A stretch of 33,612 nucleotides of DNA. It comes from Candidatus Poribacteria bacterium. GTDB taxonomy: Bacteria; Poribacteria; WGA-4E; PCPOR2b. The position numbers were made by a program, and so were the translations under genes. The stretch covers positions 1 to 33,612 of the forward strand of contig JAJDUM010000038.1 of NCBI GenBank assembly GCA_022826645.1, read 5' to 3'. The number at the start of each line of letters is the position of its first letter. Within the stretch, counting starts at the first letter, position 1. Of the stretch, positions 23,678 through 31,640 are shown in pieces. Below the pieces are notes generated by a model. It was not told where the DNA came from. It worked only from the letters and a program-made list of their open reading frames with translations, and did no database searches.

Positions 23678-25423
23678 ATGCCTAAAATTGATCCAATCAC
23701 GCGCGAGATCATGCAGAACGCCTTGGCGTCAGCTGCTGACGAAATGGCAATGGCGCTCTACCGCACCGCCTATTCAACCATCGTCCGAGACTGCCTCGAT
23801 TACTCAACCTCTCTCTGTGACGCCGATGGCGAAATGATCGCGCAGGGCATCACCATCCCGCTTCACCTCGGCTCTGTTCCCTTCGCCATGGAAACGTTAT
23901 TCAAGAAATTCGACGGGGATATAAACCCCGGTGACGTTTTCATCCTCAACGATCCCTTTGATGGTGGAATGCATATCCCCGATATCTTCATCGTGAAACC
24001 TATCTTCTGGGAAGAGGAGCGTGTTGGATTCGCCGTCAGTACCGCCCATCACCTCGACTTGGGCGGTCGCTTGCCCGGCAGCTCCGCATGTGATAACACC
24101 GAAATCTTCCAAGACGGCTTCCGCATCCCGTGGCTCAAGCTATATCGCGCCGGTGAACCCGATGAGTCAATCTTCACACTGCTGCGTGCGAATGTCCGAG
24201 TGCCCCAGATGGCTATCGGTGACCTGCGAGCGCAACTCGCAGCTTGTCATATCGGCGAACGTGCAATCCACACACTCATCCAACGCTACGGAGTGGATAC
24301 CTTCACTACCTGCGCTAACTCACTCATCGATTACACGGAGCAGCTTGTCCGTGCGGAAATCGCCTCCTGGCCCGATGGCAGCCATACCTTCACAGACTAC
24401 ATGGACAGCGACGGTGTCGGTGGGCCACCCGTGCGCCTAACAGTGACGATGACCGTAGAAGGGGATAGCCTCACCGCTGATTTCACGGGCACGAACCCAC
24501 AGGTCCGCGGTGCCATCAATAATACCCTCTCCTTCACTGCGTCGGTGGTTGCATTGTGCGTCCGATCCGTGATCCGTGAAGATATCCCGAACACAGCGGG
24601 CATGTTCAAGCCGTTGAAAATCATAGCCCCAGCAGGAACAGTCGTTCACGGTGTCATGCCAGCTGCATCTTCGATGCGTGGGATCACCGGGTTTCGATTG
24701 GCGGACACTGTGTTCGGTGCATTGGCGGGCTTACTGCCAGATCAAGTCTTGGCCGCCGGTGAAGGGGGCAATTCCTTGGTGATTATCGGTGGGCAGCGGG
24801 AGGACCGGACGCCGTACGTCTACTACGAACTGATGTCAGGCACATGGGGCGCACGTCCTGATCGCGATGGGATCGACGGCCTGTGTAACCCCGCTAACGT
24901 CGCTAGTAATATCCCGGTTGAGCAGGCGGAATCCGAATACCCGGTGCATATCGAACGCTACGGATATGTTACCGATAGCGGCGGTGCGGGCAAATTCCGA
25001 GGCGGTCTGGGCCTTGAGCGGGAGTGGCGATTACTCTCCGGCGAAGCACATCTTGCCATCCGTTCTGATCGAAGGGATCATCTCCCCTACGGTCTCTACG
25101 GCGGGAAGTCGGGCAGGGGCTCCATTAATGTCCTCCATCACACGGACGGAGACGAAGAGGTGTTGCAGACCATGATATCCACTTCGATGAAGGCTGAAGA
25201 GCGGATCTATCATCGTCAGGCGGGTGGCGGTGGATGGGGTGACCCGCTACAGCGCTTACCGACCGATGTTGCACACGATGTCAAAAACGGCAAGGTCTCG
25301 ATCGAAGCAGCGCGCGAAGCCTACGGCGTGGTCATCAACGAGGCAACTCTCGCAGTCGATGAGGCAGCCACCACAGCACTCCGCGGACAAACACACGCCG
25401 ACAAACCGAAAGCAGCACCGTGA
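23678..25423 (+). CDS. Hydantoinase B/oxoprolinase-family protein
   Basis: 581 residues, the usual length for the B subunit (HyuB) of ATP-dependent hydantoinase or acetophenone-carboxylase-type enzymes. Family hallmarks are MPKIDPITREIMQNALASAA at the start, RDCLDYSTSLCDADGEMIAQ, FILNDPFDGGMHIPDI, STAHHLDLGG and, near the end, GAGKFRGGLGLEREWRL with GGGGWGDPLQR. HyuB normally works with HyuA, the ATP-binding partner, on 5-oxoproline or hydantoins. No hyuA is next to it; 25568 is unrelated and upstream are repeats. ATG 23678 has tggag at 23666-23670; TTG 23672 is less likely. The downstream D-aminoacylase and dehydrogenase could take part in related amide catabolism, but they are separate units. 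Confidence 0.9.
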   Translation: MPKIDPITREIMQNALASAADEMAMALYRTAYSTIVRDCLDYSTSLCDADGEMIAQGITIPLHLGSVPFAMETLFKKFDGDINPGDVFILNDPFDGGMHIPDIFIVKPIFWEEERVGFAVSTAHHLDLGGRLPGSSACDNTEIFQDGFRIPWLKLYRAGEPDESIFTLLRANVRVPQMAIGDLRAQLAACHIGERAIHTLIQRYGVDTFTTCANSLIDYTEQLVRAEIASWPDGSHTFTDYMDSDGVGGPPVRLTVTMTVEGDSLTADFTGTNPQVRGAINNTLSFTASVVALCVRSVIREDIPNTAGMFKPLKIIAPAGTVVHGVMPAASSMRGITGFRLADTVFGALAGLLPDQVLAAGEGGNSLVIIGGQREDRTPYVYYELMSGTWGARPDRDGIDGLCNPANVASNIPVEQAESEYPVHIERYGYVTDSGGAGKFRGGLGLEREWRLLSGEAHLAIRSDRRDHLPYGLYGGKSGRGSINVLHHTDGDEEVLQTMISTSMKAEERIYHRQAGGGGWGDPLQRLPTDVAHDVKNGKVSIEAAREAYGVVINEATLAVDEAATTALRGQTHADKPKAAP

Positions 25424-25567
25424 TAAAGTTCTATCGCCTCCGATATGTGCACAGCACTGTCCATTTCTTCTCACGTATCATGTTTAACGAATTATTCACG
25501 ATTTTACGTGGAATTTGAGGAATTTTCTCATATAGCTTCTTTAACCCGTACTTGATGAGGGGTCTCT

Positions 25568-27076
25568 ATGAAAAACAAATTATCTCGACGGCAGTTTCTA
25601 CGCGCTGGTGCGATCGGGACCGTATCTGCAGCTGTTAGTCTCGGATTTTTAGGGTGTAGCCGAGCACTGATTCAAAAGGTGCCGGGCTTTAGACCTGATG
25701 ACCCATTCCTGTTCGAGCCGAGTGCGAACCAACTCCTTGATCTCCCCCAAGGGTTTGCCGCACACGCTTTTTCAAGAACAGGTGAGCAGATGGACGATGG
25801 ACTTTGGGTGCCGGGTGGACACGATGGCATGGCGGCATTTCCGGGTCCTAACGGCAAAACTATCCTCGTCCGAAATCACGAATTGACCGCTACTGCCAAA
25901 ACCGCTAGTCCCTTTGGCTGGAATAACGAAAAGATTGAACCTGCTGCTATTGGCAAATTCTATGACGCTGGATCGGGCGAACTACCCTGCCTCGGCGGAA
26001 CGACGACGCTGATCTATAACACACAAACGCAGACGTTAGAAAAGCATTCATTAAGTCTGACGGGAACGATCCGGAATTGTGCGGGCGGTCTCACGCCTTG
26101 GAATACATGGATTACTTGTGAAGAGACGATCCAGAAGGCAGAGGAGACGTACGAGGTGGAGCACGGGTATAATTTTGAGGTGCCGGCTTCTGCTGACATA
26201 GAATTAGCCGATCCGATCCCGTTGAAAGCGATGGGGCGTTTCAATCATGAAGCGGTCGCTGTCGATCCCAGAAGTGGGATTGTCTATCAAACGGAAGACA
26301 GGTCGGATGGTTTAATCTATCGGTTTATCCCTGAGAAACCGGGTGAACTCGCTGGAGGTGGTAAACTTCAGGCATTGAAACTTCGAGACCGCAACGGTGC
26401 GGATACCCGAAACTGGAGAAACCGGATGCAAAAGATTCTCCGATGGTCATATAATCCGGTGCAGGTGGGAGAAACGCTTGCCGTTGAATGGGTGGATATT
26501 GAGAATGTGGAATCACCGGACGATGACCTCCGTATACAAGGGGTTGAAGACAAAGGTGCGACGAAGTTCGCTCGGGGCGAAGGGATATGGTACGGTAGTG
26601 ACTCCGACAAGGGGGAATTCTATATCGCCTGCACAAACGGTGGCATAGAACGCAAAGGACAGATCTGGAAATACGTGCCTAGCCCTCATGAGGGCACAAG
26701 CCGTGAGGAGCAACACCCCGGCACGCTTCAACTCTTTATTGAGCCAAACGACAGCAATCTCATGGAGAATGCTGATAACTTGACAGTCACACCTTGGGGG
26801 GATTTAATCATCTGTGAAGACGGTCCAAACGAGGAGTTCTTAGTTGGCGTAACACCCGAAGGCAATCTCTACCGGTTTGCTCGAAACGCCGGTAATCTAT
26901 CAGAATTCGCGGGTGCAACATTCTCACCGGAGGGCACGACCCTCTTTGTAAATATCCAGAGTCCTGGAATTACGCTGGCAATCACCGGTCCTTGGCATGA
27001 AATTCGACAACGCTCTGATATGTTGTGGCAGAAACCTAACAGTACGACATCGACGAGCACGTCTCTTGGCAGCTAG
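25568..27076 (+). CDS. PhoX/DUF839-family protein with Tat lipoprotein signal
   Basis: 502 residues. The N-terminus MKNKLSRRQFLRAGAIG has a Tat twin-arginine motif (Arg7-Arg8), and GFLGC (Cys30) is a lipobox, so a Tat-exported lipoprotein is predicted. The body shows PhoX/DUF839 features: PQGFAAHAFSRTGEQMDDGL, ILVRNHELT, CAGGLTPWNTWITCEET, GRFNHEAVAVDPRSGIVYQT-type, and DNLTVTPWGDLIICED. PhoX members are Ca/Fe alkaline phosphatases with a propeller fold; ITCEE, GRFNHE and ICEDG carry the acidic metal ligands. A phosphatase is plausible but not certain, since many DUF839 proteins are untested. Start ATG is 8-12 bp after tgagggg. It stands alone, followed by a long repeat-filled spacer. Confidence 0.85.
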   Translation: MKNKLSRRQFLRAGAIGTVSAAVSLGFLGCSRALIQKVPGFRPDDPFLFEPSANQLLDLPQGFAAHAFSRTGEQMDDGLWVPGGHDGMAAFPGPNGKTILVRNHELTATAKTASPFGWNNEKIEPAAIGKFYDAGSGELPCLGGTTTLIYNTQTQTLEKHSLSLTGTIRNCAGGLTPWNTWITCEETIQKAEETYEVEHGYNFEVPASADIELADPIPLKAMGRFNHEAVAVDPRSGIVYQTEDRSDGLIYRFIPEKPGELAGGGKLQALKLRDRNGADTRNWRNRMQKILRWSYNPVQVGETLAVEWVDIENVESPDDDLRIQGVEDKGATKFARGEGIWYGSDSDKGEFYIACTNGGIERKGQIWKYVPSPHEGTSREEQHPGTLQLFIEPNDSNLMENADNLTVTPWGDLIICEDGPNEEFLVGVTPEGNLYRFARNAGNLSEFAGATFSPEGTTLFVNIQSPGITLAITGPWHEIRQRSDMLWQKPNSTTSTSTSLGS

Positions 27077-27120
27077 CAATCCAGTGTTGGGAAGCCCCTG
27101 TTACGTATACCGAATGACCT

Positions 27121-27440
27121 TTAACCCAACTCGTTCTAGATATCTATAGCGGGGCGACCTGTTTATAGCTAGTGCACCTATTTACCCAAGTACGTAACAC
27201 CGTCGTCTTTCGCTCCAGCAGAGCGAGATGTCTATAGCCCGGCGACCTGACCGCGTTTCTGTGCTCCAGTGGAGCACTATGTGGCAACTGAAGCGTGGAT
27301 TGCGAAACGTGATAAGCATACCGGGGAAACAAGCCAAAGCGATTGACCGTCTTTAGCCCCAGGGGGGCGACATGTTTATAGATAGTGCTACACACCAAAC
27401 GTTCCAAAGCCCCAAGGGGGCGACATGTGGGTTGCGTCAA
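27121..27440. repeat. Array of irregular agcccc-ggggcgacatgt repeats
   Basis: At least six related units occur: about 27146-27168, 27212-27232, 27236-27250, 27262-27283, 27355-27381 and 27408-27429. The variable part forms the hairpin (gctcca-tggagc, agcccc-ggggg) while the cga-catgtttatag tail is kept. They are irregular in spacing and are not separated by unique spacers, so this is not a CRISPR array. The rest of 27077-27602 shows no gene. Confidence 0.65.
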
Positions 27441-27602
27441 TGCCGGTCAATCTGGTAATCATCCACAATCACTAACAACATCTAACATTAGCTAACACTT
27501 TTGGTGAAATGGGGCTGGTTGGCGGATAATTGGTTGCTGTAGCGATAGGTCTTGTGCTGCCCCATCCGATAACTAGCACCCTCAATAGCGAGGTGAGAGA
27601 AG

Positions 27603-28361
27603 ATGAGCGAACGTGTTGCTATTGTTACCGGGGGTGCGAGCGGCATCGGCAAAGCCATTGCTGAAGCATTTGTGGCTGGCGGAGATCAGGTGGTCATTGC
27701 CGATTTGAATGCGGTTGAAGGTCAAAAACTCGCTGACACAATCGGTGCTCATTTCGTGAAAACCGATCTTTCGCAACGGGCAGACTGCAAACGCCTTGTG
27801 GACGAGACACTGTCTCACTACGGTGGGGTCCACATTCTTATCAACAACGCAGGCTTCCAGCATATCGACCCCATTGAGGCCTTTCCCGAAGACACGTGGG
27901 ACAGAATGCTTGCCGTAATGCTCACCGCCCCGTTCCTACTGACCAAATACGTCTGGGGGACCATGAAAGCGCACGGGTGGGGACGCATCGTCAACGTCTC
28001 CTCCATTCATGGACGGGTCGCCTCGCCTTTCAAAAGTGCTTACATCACAGCCAAACACGGTCTCATCGGCCTTACACGGACAGCAGCACTTGAAGGCGGT
28101 GAACACGGTATCACAGTCAACGCCATCTGCCCGGCGTATGTCCGGACCCCACTGGTCGAGAGCCAAATTGCTGATCAAGCGCGGACACGGGGGATTTCCG
28201 TAGAGGAGGTCGTTGAAAAGGTCATGCTGGAACCCGCCGCTGTCAAGCGACTGATAACGCCAGAGGAGGTCGCGTCCCTTATTGTCTACCTCTGTTCGGA
28301 CGCAGCAGGCGCTATCACCGGTGCGGATTGGGCAATAGATCTGGGCTGGACTGCGAGATAG
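27603..28361 (+). CDS. 3-hydroxybutyrate dehydrogenase-like short-chain dehydrogenase
   Basis: 252 residues, a classical SDR. The NAD site is [12 protein letters not shown] (about 9-20). NNAG lies near 81-84, the catalytic Ser is in VNVSSIHG, and Tyr147-x3-Lys151 (YITAK) completes the active site. [18 protein letters not shown] and [19 protein letters not shown] are strongly like D-3-hydroxybutyrate dehydrogenases (BdhA/HbdH), which oxidise 3-hydroxybutyrate to acetoacetate. Substrate is family-based inference. gaggtgaga at 27590-27598 is the ribosome-binding site. The next gene starts 11 bp after its stop, so the two are probably co-transcribed; that pairing does not fit simple ketone metabolism, so the true substrate may be a hydroxy acid from N-acyl amino acid breakdown. 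Confidence 0.85.
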   Translation: MSERVAIVTGGASGIGKAIAEAFVAGGDQVVIADLNAVEGQKLADTIGAHFVKTDLSQRADCKRLVDETLSHYGGVHILINNAGFQHIDPIEAFPEDTWDRMLAVMLTAPFLLTKYVWGTMKAHGWGRIVNVSSIHGRVASPFKSAYITAKHGLIGLTRTAALEGGEHGITVNAICPAYVRTPLVESQIADQARTRGISVEEVVEKVMLEPAAVKRLITPEEVASLIVYLCSDAAGAITGADWAIDLGWTAR

Positions 28362-28372
28362 GGAACGTACGG

Positions 28373-29968
28373 ATGCAAGCGGACCTACTAATTCACGATG
28401 GGACAATTATCGATGGCACAGGAGCCCCACCTTTCCGGGGCGACGTAGTCATCAAAGAGGGCAAAATCCTCGAAATTGGAAGGATCGAAAAACAGGAAGA
28501 TCTCCCGTGCTTGGATGCCCACGGCCTTTTCGTCGCGCCCGGCTTTATCGATATCCATAGCCATTCCGATTTCACGGTGATCGTCGATCCGCGAGCGATG
28601 AGTTCCATAACCCAAGGCGTAACCCTTGAGGTTGTCGGAAACTGTGGGCACGGATGCGCCCCTATCGGCGACCCGGAACTGGCGAAGATGAACATCTACG
28701 GGCACCAAGAGGGGCATGAGATCGGTTGGCGTACCATGGCTGAATACCTCGACGCGCTTGAAGCGGGAAAGCCAGCGGTCAACGTCGCATCCCTCGTCCC
28801 GAACGGTAATCTACGCCTCGCTGTCGCCGGACTAGTAGACCGTCCCTCAACCCCGGATGAACTTAACCAGATGAAATCTCTGCTGACGCAAAGCATGGAG
28901 GAAGGCGCGTTCGGTTTTTCTACAGGTCTTGAATACGGGCCCGAAAGGGACTGCACGGAAGCAGAAATCGTCGAACTCTGTCGGGTAGCAGCCGACGCCG
29001 GTGGATTCTATGCGACGCATACACGCAATCGGGAGGGTGAAGCACAGGAGACCATCGCGGAAGCAATCCGCACCGGCAGCGTATCGAACCTGCCTTTGCA
29101 GATCTCCCACATCTCCGTGGTCTCACGGCTCGCTAAAGACGGACGCTGGGCGATTGAAGATGCGCTCAGGCAGGTGGACGACGCACAGGACGCGGGCTTA
29201 GATGTCGGTTTTGATATGCACACGCGGCTGTTCGGAACCACCAATCTGAGTGCTGCCCTGCCACCGTGGGCACTTGAAGGGGACAAAGCCGCCATCAGCG
29301 CACGGTTAAGCTCAGATACCACCCGTCGGGAACTGAAAACCTATGCCAGTATCATCACCGCTTTGGCACGGGGCGACTGGAACAACATTGTCCTCTTCGA
29401 CTGTAAAGCGTACCCGGAATTCGCCCGAAAGCGCATCGCAGAAGTCAGCGAAGTAATGGGCGTTGACCCGTTCGACGCCATATACAACCTCCTACTCGCT
29501 GAGCTTGACGACATCCACAGCCTGATGATTCTTGCCTTCACCTATCGGGAAGAAGATATTCGCATCGCCTTCGAGCACCCCAGCTGTATAGTCGGTTCCG
29601 ATGCGACCGCGCTGGCGACCGACGGACCGCTGGCGGGGACCTCGTTCCACGGTGCGTACACATGGGCATCTTGGTTCTACCGGCACTTTGTCCGCGATAA
29701 AAAGACGCTCAGTCCGCAGGAGGCAATCCGCCGTATCACATCGCTACCCGCCAGCCGACTCGGTTTAACCGACCGGGGCGTCCTCCGGGTGGGCGCATGG
29801 GCGGATGTGGCGATTTTCGATCCAATGACCTTCGCGGAGCAAGGCACCACCTTTGAACCGAACCAGACCGCCATCGGTATGCACCACGTCATCGTCAACG
29901 GCAAGATGGCTGTGAAAGATGGACAATTAACCGGCGAGCGCAGCGGCCAGGTCCTCCGAAAAACATAA
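28373..29968 (+). CDS. D-aminoacylase (N-acyl-D-amino-acid deacylase)
   Basis: 531 residues, of the amidohydrolase superfamily. HSHSD at 62-66 follows APGFIDI, the entry of the TIM barrel. The D-aminoacylase metal site is visible: Cys91 in GNCGHGCAP, His216 in YATHTRN, His246 in LQISHIS, and Asp410 in VGSDATALATDG. These correspond to the Cys, His, His and Asp known in the Alcaligenes enzyme. The small beta domain is formed by the N-terminal LLIHDGTIIDGTGA and C-terminal WADVAIFDPMTF segments. It hydrolyses N-acyl-D-amino acids in the cytoplasm. I prefer ATG 28373 over an in-frame TTG at 28328, because the latter would overlap the SDR gene and aggga at 28360-28364 fits. Close linkage to the dehydrogenase suggests one operon. 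Confidence 0.92.
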   Translation: MQADLLIHDGTIIDGTGAPPFRGDVVIKEGKILEIGRIEKQEDLPCLDAHGLFVAPGFIDIHSHSDFTVIVDPRAMSSITQGVTLEVVGNCGHGCAPIGDPELAKMNIYGHQEGHEIGWRTMAEYLDALEAGKPAVNVASLVPNGNLRLAVAGLVDRPSTPDELNQMKSLLTQSMEEGAFGFSTGLEYGPERDCTEAEIVELCRVAADAGGFYATHTRNREGEAQETIAEAIRTGSVSNLPLQISHISVVSRLAKDGRWAIEDALRQVDDAQDAGLDVGFDMHTRLFGTTNLSAALPPWALEGDKAAISARLSSDTTRRELKTYASIITALARGDWNNIVLFDCKAYPEFARKRIAEVSEVMGVDPFDAIYNLLLAELDDIHSLMILAFTYREEDIRIAFEHPSCIVGSDATALATDGPLAGTSFHGAYTWASWFYRHFVRDKKTLSPQEAIRRITSLPASRLGLTDRGVLRVGAWADVAIFDPMTFAEQGTTFEPNQTAIGMHHVIVNGKMAVKDGQLTGERSGQVLRKT

Positions 29969-30060
29969 GATAACTTGAGCTCATAGTAGTAGGCATACTC
30001 CGTATGCCGTAACCGCTGTGCGACAATTGGTCAAACTGCCTGATAGCTGACAGCGTGGGT

Positions 30061-30155
30061 TCTGCATCCCGATTTTCAAGCCCCGGCGGGGCGGCATGTT
30101 TATAGAAATGCTCAAGCGACTCCAAGCCCCAGCGGGGCGACATGTGTATAGCGTT
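30061..30155. repeat. Two agcccc-gcgggg-catgt repeats
   Basis: Copies start at about 30078 and 30124, separated by tatagaaatgctcaagcgac. A ggcatac/gtatgcc hairpin (about 29992-30008) lies just before, and a gtaggttgggttgag fragment is at about 30200. The gap 29969-30260 has no gene. Confidence 0.65.
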
Positions 30156-30260
30156 GGAGTAATGCGCGATAAATCGAGAGAGATAACTGGCGGGGTAGTA
30201 GGTTGGGTTGAGCGCGAACCGTGAAATCCAACACCATACCGAATCGAAAGGAATACGTTC

Positions 30261-31514
30261 GTGACAAAGAATACCGACAAAAATAAAATCCGTGTCGGCG
30301 TCGTTGGGGTCGGACGCGGAATGAGTTTTGCGCAAGGAGCACCCTTTGTTGGGGTGGAATTGGTTGCACTCTGTGATACATGGGAAGAAAAGCTGCGTGA
30401 AGCAGGAAAAAAGCTAAACGTCGCGACATACACCGATTACGATCAGTTCCTCGCCCACAACATGGACGCAATTGTCCTCGCGAACTACTTCCATCAGCAC
30501 GCGCCCTTCGCCGTTAAAGCCCTTGAGGCAGGACTGCATGTGATGAGCGAAACAACCGCGTGCGGGACACCGGCGCAGGGTGTAGCGTTGGCACGAGCGG
30601 TAGACAAGTCCAGCAAGATCTACCTATTCGCCGAGAACTATCCCTATTTTGCCTACAACCAAGAGATGCGTCGCCTCTACCAGAACGGTGAGGTCGGTGA
30701 GTTACAATACGCCGAGGGAGAATATAACCACCCCTTCGATTCACACGGATACAATCGACTGTCGCCGGGACTGAACCACTGGCGCAACTGGATTCCATCT
30801 ACCTACTACTGCTCCCACGCGCTTGCACCGATCATGTACATCACCGACACCCATCCCGTCAGTGTGAATGCACTCTCAATCTCCCGATCCGAAAACGATA
30901 CCGAAAAATTGAGCGTCCAACGGGGCGATCCCGGCGGCATCATCCTCTGCCGTATGGACAACGGCGCGGTCGTCCGGATTATGGGACTCAAGATGCGCGG
31001 ACACGGCGTCTGGTATCGGATTCACGGCGCACGCGGCTTGATGGAGAACTTGCGAACTGGAGCCCCCGGTTCTCTACGGGTCATGCACGAACCGTGGGAT
31101 CTGCGGGAGGGCGATGAACGCGAGAAGGTTTATGCGCCGGACTTTCCCCACGACGCTGAGCAAGCACGACAGGCCGGACATAGCGGCGGCGACTTCTTTA
31201 CCAGCTACCATTTCGCCGAAGCCATCCGCAAAAACGAAACGCCCTATTTCGATGTCTATCGTGGATTGGAGATGGCAATGGTCGGAATTCAAGCATGGCG
31301 GTCATGTTTGGTGAACGGAACACCTCATGAGATTCCCGATTTCCGCAAAGAATCCGTCCGTAAGGAGTACGAGAACGATAATTGGTCACCTTGGCCCGAA
31401 CACCAAGGTCCCGGTCAGCCACCGCCCAGCATCAACGGATATAATCCGCCAAGCGATGACGCCCTCGCCTATGCCCGCGAGGTCTGGGATGAGATGGGCT
31501 ACGCGGGTGAGTGA
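30261..31514 (+). CDS. Gfo/Idh/MocA-family protein lacking the EKP lysine
   Basis: 417 residues. The N-terminus KIRVGVVGVGRGMSFAQGAP is the Rossmann nucleotide site. AIVLANYFHQHAPFAVKALE and GLHVMSETTACGTPAQGVAL follow the family layout. The hallmark E-K-P is here E97-T98-T99, so the usual catalytic Lys is replaced by Thr. The second domain includes GLNHWRNWIPSTYYCSHALA, with a His after a WIPSTYYCS stretch that could be catalytic. It is probably a sugar or cyclitol dehydrogenase, or a non-canonical member. GTG 30261 is supported by aaagga at 30247-30252. It ends with an unusual Pro/Gly-rich region (HQGPGQPPPSINGYNPPSDD). The nearest upstream gene is the D-aminoacylase, separated by repeats. 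Confidence 0.87.
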   Translation: MTKNTDKNKIRVGVVGVGRGMSFAQGAPFVGVELVALCDTWEEKLREAGKKLNVATYTDYDQFLAHNMDAIVLANYFHQHAPFAVKALEAGLHVMSETTACGTPAQGVALARAVDKSSKIYLFAENYPYFAYNQEMRRLYQNGEVGELQYAEGEYNHPFDSHGYNRLSPGLNHWRNWIPSTYYCSHALAPIMYITDTHPVSVNALSISRSENDTEKLSVQRGDPGGIILCRMDNGAVVRIMGLKMRGHGVWYRIHGARGLMENLRTGAPGSLRVMHEPWDLREGDEREKVYAPDFPHDAEQARQAGHSGGDFFTSYHFAEAIRKNETPYFDVYRGLEMAMVGIQAWRSCLVNGTPHEIPDFRKESVRKEYENDNWSPWPEHQGPGQPPPSINGYNPPSDDALAYAREVWDEMGYAGE

Positions 31515-31550
31515 GCCATTGGCTCGTTAGGAGGACGGAATGTCTATGTT

Positions 31551-31640
31551 TTACATCATCCAATCCTTATACTTATCGACAACAACCCGCAGATCATTCG
31601 GATATTTTCCGAGTAGTTCAACCAATGCTTTCACTATCAT
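31551..31640 (-). CDS. Translationally coupled short ORF (29 residues), possible truncated gene
   Basis: On the minus strand, ATG 31640-31638 overlaps the stop of the ATPase gene as ATGA. AAGGAG lies 7 bp upstream of it, inside the end of that gene. The frame runs 29 codons to TAA at 31553-31551. It begins MIVKALVELLGKYPNDLRVV and then VDKYKDWMM. From memory, short bacterial proteins start like this (MTVKELIELLKKYPDD..VVVDGYEGG) and continue for 40-60 more residues, so this could be a truncated or decayed member. The strong start signals argue it is translated. Function unknown. Confidence 0.5.
   Translation of the reverse strand: MIVKALVELLGKYPNDLRVVVDKYKDWMM

Noticed and set aside
27121..27440. 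CRISPR array, and a 98-codon minus-strand frame
   Set aside because: Repeats are irregular in length and spacing with no unique uniform spacers and no cas genes nearby; the frame only reflects the repeats.
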